Origin: Plectrocnemia conspersa
Lineage: Eukaryota > Arthropoda > Insecta > Trichoptera > Polycentropodidae
DNA: 64,000 nucleotides
Reading direction: 5' to 3'
NCBI GenBank assembly: GCA_009617715.1
Contig: VTFK01000047.1
Coordinates: 248,001-312,000 of the forward strand
Positions 55,561 to 64,000 of this stretch are shown in pieces (within the stretch, counting starts at the first letter, position 1; each line of letters starts with the position of its first letter). The position numbers and the translations under genes are program-made. Below the pieces are notes generated by a model, which saw nothing but the letters and a program-made list of their open reading frames with translations, searched no databases and was not told the origin of the DNA.

Positions 55561-56329
55561 TAGTGATGCATAAAATAAAATGGAATTTTAGAACATACGC
55601 CGTAAATTAAAATTTAATAATATGGTATATTTTAAAATATATAACATCATAGATAGTGCTTTATTTGATTATCAGATCAAAATTTAATATGGTGACAGAC
55701 GGTATGTCAATCTTACAATTTCCGGAGCTGGTGATAATACTGATACCCGATCTTCCTCTTTGTCGGAAATCATTTCTGTGCCTTCAATAATATTGCTATG
55801 TTTACGTTAGAGAAAGCACACATAACGAGAAAACGCATAAACAAATAATTTTATTTGATATATTATACATAAAGTAAACGATATTCAGAATTTTTCTGGA
55901 TTTTATCGTGAAATAAAAGTATATATGACTTCTTGAATATAATAATTTCTATTATGATACACAACTCATTGTTTCTAAAATAGCTATATATTTTGCCAAA
56001 AAATAAGTATAATCATCATATACGTATACCTCTGCTTAAAGAAGTAGTTATTCTTTTTCTTTATTTGAAGTAAAAACACAAGATATACCCACTAGTGTAA
56101 TTACAGTTTATAAAAAATATAATACAAGTAATATACAAAAAAAGTACATTGTAAGAAAGAAAAAAAGATATTAAAATTAAATTTTGCAGAAAAAAACAGC
56201 ATCTCATAGCTGACATTAAACAAATCAATGTACAATGCCAGCGCATTAAGAGGTATTTGAGCAAAAAAAAATATAAATAAAAGGCTTAAAATTTGTTGAC
56301 AGTAAATTTTAATTCTTTATTAAAAACAC
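55561..56329. other. AT-rich stretch with a family B fragment
   Basis: Apart from the repeat at 56190-56255 nothing was recognised. Confidence 0.55.
56190..56255 (+). repeat. Dispersed repeat family B, second copy
   Basis: ACAGCATCTCATAGCTGACA, then ATCAATGTACAATGCCAGCG and CATTAAGAGG, aligned with 43505-43570. Confidence 0.55.
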
Positions 56330-58330
56330 ACTATAATTTGTAAAAAATCTTTTGAAAATGATATTTTAGGTCTTTTAAAGATGTTTTGAGTCAATAATAC
56401 ATACAAAAATGTTAAACATAAAATAGCTAAAAAAATGGCTTTTTTATTTCAAATAAGCAAAAAATTGGTCAAAAATAAGGTAAAAAATAAATATTTTATG
56501 TCATTAAAGATGTTTAGAACCCAAAAACAAATTAAAATGACTAAAATTTGAATCGCATTACCGATGGTTCAGAATCCAATGAAAAATAGGTATTCAAATA
56601 TAAAACAAGATGGCCGACATTAACGTGACAACGGTTTTAAATAATTATTATTTATTTATAAAATGTTGCTACGCGACAATAATTTTCATTAATTCGTCAT
56701 GTGCGTTGTTCGATTTAACTGAATATAAATATTCGGATTGCAAGTTAACTAGGTATGTTATAACTATAAAAATTAAATATATACATAATGTGTGTAAGGA
56801 TTATAAGAATACATTGATTAAACTAGATAAACAACCATAAAACAATCTTCGTAATGAAATCTTCAAATTTTGAATTCCCGTTGATGAGCTCCGAGACCGA
56901 AAAGTGAGTTTTTCCTTTTATAATACATAAAAATAATCATAGCTTCTGATTTAATGCACATATTCGTTATATTTGACTTAATATAATTACTCGAATTGCA
57001 ATTAAACCAGGTAAATTTTAAACGTTTCAATGTAATTTTAACCCTAAAACACGTTTTTTGTTTCGCAAAATAATTATAAAAAAAATATTTTGAGTGAAAT
57101 TATTATTCATTTTTTAGGTCTTCTACTTGTGTTTAAACCCTTAAATGACCATAAACATCTAAATAATACTCAGTACACAATACGACAATATTAAGGGTCT
57201 TTAAATCGTGTTTTGAACTCTAAAATGCGTGTTTTATGTCAGAAAATATACAATAAAGCTATTAATTTTTATTTTGAGGGAAATTATTCCTAATTTTTTA
57301 AGTGATCTACTCGTGTTTCAAACTCTAAAATGACCAAAAAAGTATGTATATTGCTGAACTCAATACAAAAACCGATGATATTCGAGGTCTTTAAATATTA
57401 TTTTAATCCTTAAAACACGTGTTTTGTGTCACAAAACTATTTTTTTTTAAATTTGAGTGTAATTATTGTTAGTTTTTGAGGTAAAATAGAAGTTTTGTGG
57501 CTTTAGACTTTAAATCTTTATTTTATTGATTTTTTTGGTTTATTATGGCCTGTTTATAACAAAAAACCACATTTTTAGTATACAAATTTTAGTAAATTGA
57601 GTAAAATACTTCCTAAAATTAGCTTTTTAATACCTTTTCTTAACTTTTTATTTACATATTTGTAGCCACTTCAAAATATCATATCGAAAATAAAAAACTC
57701 CACAAATGTTTAGCCATTTAGTTTGTTTTTTACTTCTTAAAAACTTGGAAAAAAACTTTTTATTGATATTTTACAAATTAATTGCTTGTTTATAACGAAA
57801 AAATTATAGTTAATATTAAGAAATTTTCAGCTTTCACAATTTATTTTTGCGCTTAAAATGTCTCTTATATCGAAAAATAAACATTTATGTCTACAATATC
57901 ATATCTTCTCTTAACTTAAGACTTAAAAAATCCCTTTTTATTGCTATTTTACAAATTTATGACTTGTTTATAACAGAAATATATATTTATGGTCAACAAA
58001 TTTTTAGCCTTTAATATTTATTTTCGTGCTAAAAGTACCTCTTAAGGATTTAAAAAATCCTCTACTTTTTCACCTTTATAGCTACTTTAGGTAAAAATAT
58101 CGAAAAATAAACGGTATATCTATGTCTAACTTTTAAATTTATTTAGTATGTTTTTGCGCTCAAAATACCTAGTAAAGATCTTACGAAACTCTTTTTATAG
58201 TGTTTTTTTTTTAAATATTGTGCATATTTCCTTTTTGTCAACAAATTTTTCACCTTTGACGTTCTTTGGCGCTTAAAATTCTACTAAATGACCACAAAAA
58301 TCCCTTTTATATAATGTATCTCGATTATTT
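56330..58330 (+). repeat. Degenerate tandem-repeat (satellite-like) block
   Basis: At least three unit types recur in order. CGTTGTTCGATTTAACT...CTCGAATTGCAATTAAACC-type segments recur at about 56705 and 56962. AACCCTAAAACACGT, AACTCTAAAATGCGTG and ATCCTTAAAACACGTG start units at about 57040, 57214 and 57405 (175-190 bp apart), each followed by TTTTGAG-G/T-GAAATTATT. From 57500 on, TTGTTTATAAC, ATCGAAAATAAA and GCGCTTAAAAT words recur about every 150-230 bp. The 76-codon frame at 56610 is inside this block and is not a gene. Confidence 0.6.
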
Positions 58331-60079
58331 TAGCTGTGAATGTTATCAACCTTTCAGCTGTGAATGTACATACATTCACATATATTGAATTTAATCAATG
58401 AACACATCAATCGCTTGTTAATAATTTGTAAGTTAACATATTCCATATACTAGCCATCGTATTTAAATACATTTTTATACAATTTCCTGATATTCATTGA
58501 TCAAAGCCATGCATTAGGTGAATTAATTTACTGGCAATTAGTATTACTAATAATGTATGCCCAATATCTTAGCTGACAAAGTAAACATGCATAATTCGAA
58601 CAATCAATAATGGACATTGTAAGGCAATAGTTTCTGGTTTATGCCAAGCTTAGCCGTTACTAAACCAATTACGAATGAAATTCCATTAAAATATTTCAAG
58701 TTTATAATTAAAATTGTACTTTGATAATTAACTATCATCAAATTTTCTCCTTGGTAACCCTGTTAAACCACCCATTATTCCTGAATCTATTTCTTAAGTA
58801 CACTAGCTTACGCCCTAACCGATGCATAATGTTGCGGCTTAATGCACTTCACGTATAGGGCGATTCAAAATAATCTGAATAGTAAAAAAGGTTAAGCGTA
58901 TTATTCAATACAAAATAAATATTATTTCTTTTTCTGTAAAGAATTCTGAAGAAAATAAATAAATTTAACCTATTCTAATAATGCTTTTTATCATAATGCT
59001 ATATTTTTATAGGCACCATAGTCGAGCAAAATTCATTTCTGCATCGATTGTATGTATAAAACTATATTATCTTTAACTAGTTATTTGCACTTCTAGTAAC
59101 TATAAGCGTCTCGATGTTATTGCTTTGTCTCCATGATATTTTGTATTGTTTTTAATAATAAAGAAATTAAGTTTCTTAAGAACCACTGTGTGATATATTT
59201 TAAATGTCTATATTAATAATCTTCTTTAATCCCGTATAATACAGGACAAAATATTTATTTATACATATTTTTTACGATAATTTTATGATTATTTATTGCT
59301 CCAAAACATATTAATATTGTTGTATCAAACAACTATTTAAATTTCATAGAGTAAATACATATAGAAACACCGAGAATCCTTCTTTAGTAGCAATTTATAA
59401 AACACATATCACATGTTAGAATAAATTCTAGAAATAGTAATAATATATCGGCCAATGATTGGATCATTGGAAGAACTTAAGAAAGTGATGAAGCACAACA
59501 ACACAACTCTTGGTAAAACAATTAAATGTGCATTGAGGATGCGTTTACTTTATGTTTCCCATTGGTTATTTAATATTTAAAAAAAATGATATGCTCCAAA
59601 TAATAGACTTAAATAAGAAAAAAAATATGATATTGACGATAAACTAATGTTGTGAAAAAAATTGGGGTTTAATGCTCTGGTGGTTATATTACATAGATTT
59701 CTACATGAAAACGCATTGACAACTCTTATTTATAGACTTAAATAAAACATTTAAATCACCATTTAAAATGTAAGCATCATGCAAATGTTTAATCACAAAA
59801 TTTTCTATCAAAATGCTAGAGATAAATTTCGCACAAATAAACGCTCAAGGTCTCACGTACATGTTATGAAATTAAAAACTAGGATCAACACATATATTTA
59901 AAAAAAATACAAAATCGTCATAAAATTTAGGCTAGAATTATCGAAAGCGTAGGTCAAGATCTTTCCTAAATTGTATGTGACAACAAAAATTTAAGAACCA
60001 CTGTTTTTGCCCTATTAATAATAAGAATATTTTTTCTTATTATAAATTACATATTTACATTCAATTCAAAAATATTTCC
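58331..60079. other. AT-rich stretch with hAT-like ends
   Basis: TTAAGAACCACTG occurs at about 59178-59190 and again at about 59991-60003, in the same orientation. A palindrome CCAATGATTGGATCATTGG lies at 59452-59470. ATAGACTTAAATAA is repeated near 59603 and 59732. No coding capacity. Confidence 0.45.
59178..60003. mobile_element. Pair of hAT-like terminal sequences in direct orientation
   Basis: The reverse complement of each end is CAGTGGTTCTTAA, typical of hAT termini. Same orientation means two separate element ends rather than the two ends of one element, unless one side has rearranged. Confidence 0.35.
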
Positions 60080-60560
60080 CGAACCTGTTTTTGAACCACA
60101 CTGTACAACGCTCAATTCATCCGTGATGTAGACGTTAAATTTTCCGAGTAAATTGTCGCATAAATCCGGCAATATAAATCGTTGCACTTTGTTTTTTGCC
60201 CACAATCAAACGAGCCAACCGTAACTTGCGTACACTATTGCGAAATTTTATGAATTCGAGTCACGCCAAAGTGCTAACTAGATATCGCAAATAAATGAAA
60301 TGATAAGGTCGTACTTTCCACTGTCGCATAAATCGGACGTGGCGTGTTTGTGTCAAAGTGCAATATGCGTTTTTTTAACCTATTAAATGCACACGGTTTC
60401 TGTGTGCCTGTATTTGCATAACTAGCACGCTTGATTTGTGCCTGATAAGGCATTAAAAATTCCTACTTAGCAATTAAACGTACGTTTTTGAACGACCGTC
60501 GCTCGTATTATAGCATGTCCCTAATGAAATTCCATACGAACGCTAACGTTTCTGAGTTAA
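60080..60560. promoter_or_regulatory. Candidate regulatory island
   Basis: AAACGTACGTTT (60476-60487) is a 12-bp palindrome. CATAAATC(C/G)G occurs twice (60161 and 60326), each in TCGCATAAATC context, a conspicuous duplicated word about 165 bp apart. Confidence 0.35.
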
Positions 60561-61959
60561 ATGGACTTTTTATTGAAAACACTTTCATTTTAGTATATTA
60601 ATTAATAAAAGTACTACATCCGTGTAAAAGATAATATAAATTTATTAATTTAATTACATGATCATAACAACACGTTTTCAATAGGAAGTTTTCATGTTTT
60701 TATAAAAAGTCCCTTAGTGTAAATTAGCTATATTCATAATTCACAAGACACAAAAATGTGAGCTTCAATATTCATTGATATTAAATTATAGTAGAAGTAT
60801 TTATTTATCTTTCATTTCGTGCAGTATTTTCAGACATTTTATGTTTAAAAATGTTAAAAGCATAAAATAAATTATACGGTATTTTTTATCTAAAAATGCA
60901 GTTGGCTCACAATATTATTTTATAATGCATCTTAAGATATACATAATTTACTCAGCTTTTGTGTTTTTGCAGTATGATTTTTGAATCAGAATCACCTAAA
61001 AGCTTAGATAAAAAATAATGGTATATTACTAAAAAATATTTACAAATTGATTATGTTATCAACTATTACAACTACACATTAATTTATTTACCTTTAGCTA
61101 GCAGATTTAAAAAATAAAAAGAGAGAGATTTCTGGTTTGAAAAATGTGTCATATTTCGTTGGAATTTTATTTGATTACATTTTTGCCGAATAGATTTATA
61201 TATCGAAAAATGCTGCAATTTCAGAGAAATTTTAATATTTTTCATTCAACACTTATATTCAAAAATCAAACATTTATTCGATGTGTGCTAATTTTCAGCC
61301 ATTAATATGAATAATAATAATAAATACACACATTCCTGAAAACACTACTTTTGAAATATATATGATACATGTTTGTCCAACTTAAATTAATTTTTTAAAG
61401 TGAATTGCTTAGGTACATGTGCATTACACAACTTATTTTCTTTATCATATAGCTTAACATAATTACGATTGTATCAATTCATGTAGTTTAGTAATTTTTA
61501 GTTTTCTGGTGAGATATTTTACGTTAAGGAGATGAACGGCCTCAAGATTGACATCCTTTAATCCAGAGGTGCCCAACTCGCGAATGCAAACCGCGTATAA
61601 TCATCATTAAAAATGAAATAAATAATAATAATTCAGAAATTTCCATTGTTTTTAGTTTGGCCTTGACATTATATCTTTTTAAAATTTATGAACGAAAAAG
61701 GCAAAATGTACAACAAAAGAGCTTTATATGAAAAAAATGCATAATTTTTAAAGGAACATGCAATAAATGTGTCGTATACAAAATTTGTAACATTTGGAAA
61801 AAAATCTTTTCCTGTTGGTTATGAATTTATTGGTATCGAATGTGGTTTTATAATAACTAATAGCAATCAATGAAACAAAATATAATACCATTTTTGATAA
61901 ACGAAGCTTATAATCAAAATTGATTTGTAAAACTATTTATCTTAATTTATATATCGTTT
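60561..61959. other. AT-rich stretch with a hAT-like left end
   Basis: CAGAGGTGCCCAACTCGCG begins at 61565 and looks like a hAT terminus. No matching right end in the window. Rest unrecognised. Confidence 0.45.
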
Positions 61960-62420
61960 TTCCAGAGCGCTATTTTATAACGTGTTAAACACACAAATCC
62001 GATAAGTTAATCATCCGGTGAGAAGTGATTTATTATTCTTCGCTTATTTTCCGATTCGAGATGTCCAGCTCGACTCGTACAACAAGCAGATCGCCTCTGC
62101 GATATACCCCGGTTCAGCAGTAATTCACACCAGAAACATGACTTGTAAACCCAAATGGTAAATTAATTATTTCGTGCTGTTTATTTATTGTGGGTGTGAT
62201 AAAGTTCGTCGTGATTCCTCGCAGATGCTATCTCTGAATTATTATTTGTTACGCTAACCGGTGGCTTAAATGCACGCTTTTCATGCCGCTTCTAATTACG
62301 TATGAATGGAGAAATTAATCTTTTGATAAATCATTAGCGATTGCATAAAACGTTTAATCATAAATGCTTCCTTGTGAAATAAATTAGTCAACGCTAAAGA
62401 CAATCGAACATTGAGCGGTT
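61960..62420. promoter_or_regulatory. Candidate regulatory island
   Basis: Balanced sequence with AAGTTAATCATCCGG, GTAAATTAATTATTTCG and ATCATTAGCGATTGC. A short Met frame at 62061 (MSSSTRTTSRSPLRY) stops after 20 residues and is not supported as a gene. Confidence 0.3.
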
Positions 62421-63389
62421 AATGATAATGATAAGTGTGTATTTTTGCAATAATACAATAGGTGACGCAATAAGTCACTAGCGATTTTTATATAATATTC
62501 TGTGAAAATGAACTATTGTTAATTGGAATTTTAATAATACACTAACAGGTTTATCTTATTTAAAAACTATTTTAACACATTCAAGTTTTTTGTATTTTAC
62601 TTGCTCAATCTCAACTTATGTTATAGAATTAAGTTCTAAGAAAGCCATATTAATTTTAAAGAAATGTCAAAAAAAATTAAAATTTTTCTTTACTTCTAAA
62701 CTGTGAGTTCATCAAAAAGTTTTCATTATAATAATAGTAGGCAAGCATCGTTATACCATTTCAAATAAGATTTTGTAGCAAAAATTAAAAAAAATACAAT
62801 GCTCTAGAAAAAAATCTCTAACCATTTGAATTATTATAAAGCCTTAGCTAAACCAAGTTATAACCACTTTTTATTAATCGTTAACTTAAAATCTCGTAAG
62901 TTAAATAATTTTGAAGTGTAAAAGTAACAATTTCAGAACTTCAAACAAATATTTTTTTTTTTAAAACTTGCTTTATTCATTTTGTAGGTTAAGACGTTGT
63001 GTTAAAATATCTTAAATTATTTTTTTTAAAAAAAACAGTGTTCAATTTGTTAATTTTTTTTATTTTAAAGCATTTAATTCTAAAGTAAAATATTTAACCC
63101 TTAGTCCCTTGCCCAAACCTACAAGCTAAATTTACAATCACAAATAAAAAGTTTATCGTGATATATTCTATATTTTTTGGCAAATCTGCTTTATTATCAG
63201 ACATTCAAACATATGCTTTACAAAAGTTTGATTTATACAACAAATAAAAAATCCATTCTTCGAGCAATATGGTAATAAATTTTCATTATTTTATTATCAA
63301 TATAAACAATAAATCTCGGCCACCGACATATAAATCAAATTGGTAGTTTATTTGCAAGTTACGATAATAATTTAAGAATCCTATCGGCC
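62421..63389. other. AT-rich stretch, nothing recognised
   Basis: Nothing supported. Confidence 0.6.
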
Positions 63390-63640
63390 ACAATTGTTTT
63401 GTCTTTTATAGCATTCAGAGACATCATCCAAAGGTCTCAAGAGGTCCTGCGTCCAGTCATGATTCATTTGACAGGCATTCAGAGGACACCGGCGATCGTT
63501 TATAACTCGCAAAGCCACGACTGCTCACCGATAATTACACGGCAAAGTAACTTCATATCCATTCGAGAAGTGGTCGTGATGGTAAACCATCGTGGCTTTG
63601 TACATTACGAAGACCGATGACATCATGTCGTCTTCTGAAC
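63390..63640. other. Balanced block with an 11-bp inverted repeat
   Basis: CAAAGCCACGA (63510-63520) faces TCGTGGCTTTG (63590-63600) across 69 bp, with weaker pairing beyond. A 73-codon plus-strand frame covers the block without a recognised domain. Possible transposon fragment or structured regulatory element. Confidence 0.4.
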
Positions 63641-64000
63641 CCTACTTACATAACGAACAATGAACTGAAGACAACAACATTAATGGATAAACTTATCTAC
63701 TATACAAAATTACTGTAATCACAGTTATTTTAATGCTATAATATAAAAAGATGCTACAAAGTTATCATAATGTCAAGTTAATTTAAATTATTACAGATAA
63801 AAAATATATAAAATAGACAATAATATGACATTACCAACAATTTATTTCAATATAAAATATATAATACGTCATTTATTGCTTAAAGATCTTTAGGTCAAAT
63901 GCAATAAAGAATGTCTAACAAAATCCTGCTGCTTTAAAACAAGTTAACCGTGCAATTCTTCCTGAATTTTTGCTATTTATTAATATATGTAAATGTGCCG
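63641..64000. other. AT-rich right edge, nothing recognised
   Basis: Nothing supported. Confidence 0.6.

Noticed and set aside
61565..61600. Complete hAT transposon starting CAGAGGTGCCCAAC
   Set aside because: No matching opposite terminus or transposase frame follows within the window, so only a fragment is claimed.

Overview
The window looks like AT-rich nuclear DNA from an insect, probably holometabolous (Lepidoptera or Coleoptera; I cannot decide between them). The signs are an intron-split trypsin-type digestive protease with a TATA promoter, short introns with GT-AG ends, remnants of non-LTR retrotransposons, and hAT-like and foldback DNA-transposon debris. Most of the 64 kb is gene-free. 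Only one complete protein-coding gene can be supported.

Layout. Positions 85-604 form a GC-richer block with a TATA-less core promoter signature on the plus strand (Inr plus a correctly spaced DPE) and a strong splice donor on the minus strand, so it may be the first exon of a gene that mostly lies elsewhere. Positions 1606-2640 hold dispersed repeats and a foldback element. Positions 5164-8815 hold the trypsin gene: five exons, 260 residues, with intron 4 enlarged to 2.6 kb and carrying retrotransposon and repeat debris. From 8850 to 64000 the sequence alternates between very AT-rich, featureless stretches and islands of higher complexity (for example 10430-10780, 12540-12960, 15340-16020, 21860-22400, 29340-29780, 32930-33440, 40100-40540, 42200-42880, 50230-51130, 52540-53450, 55160-55560, 60080-60560, 61960-62420). 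These islands have no convincing coding frame. Their spacing and motif content are what one expects of cis-regulatory elements in the gene desert or giant intron of a developmental regulator, but conservation cannot be shown from one sequence.

Mobile and repeated DNA: reverse-transcriptase remnants at 8186-8355, 17935-18267 and 46912-47319; a probable RTE-type remnant on the minus strand at 34640-34935; at least five dispersed repeat families recognised only because they recur within the window; a degenerate tandem-repeat block at 56330-58330; hAT-like fragments; an (AT)n tract at 27991-28169; and several clean hairpins (9205-9248, 21351-21398, 41040-41067).

How the parts relate: the protease is self-contained (own TATA box, GATA-like sites, poly(A) signal) and appears as a single copy in otherwise gene-free DNA. 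It may be a small gene nested in, or next to, a large regulatory domain. I found no CRISPR array, operon, rRNA, confident tRNA or confident microRNA, and no evidence of a new multi-gene system.
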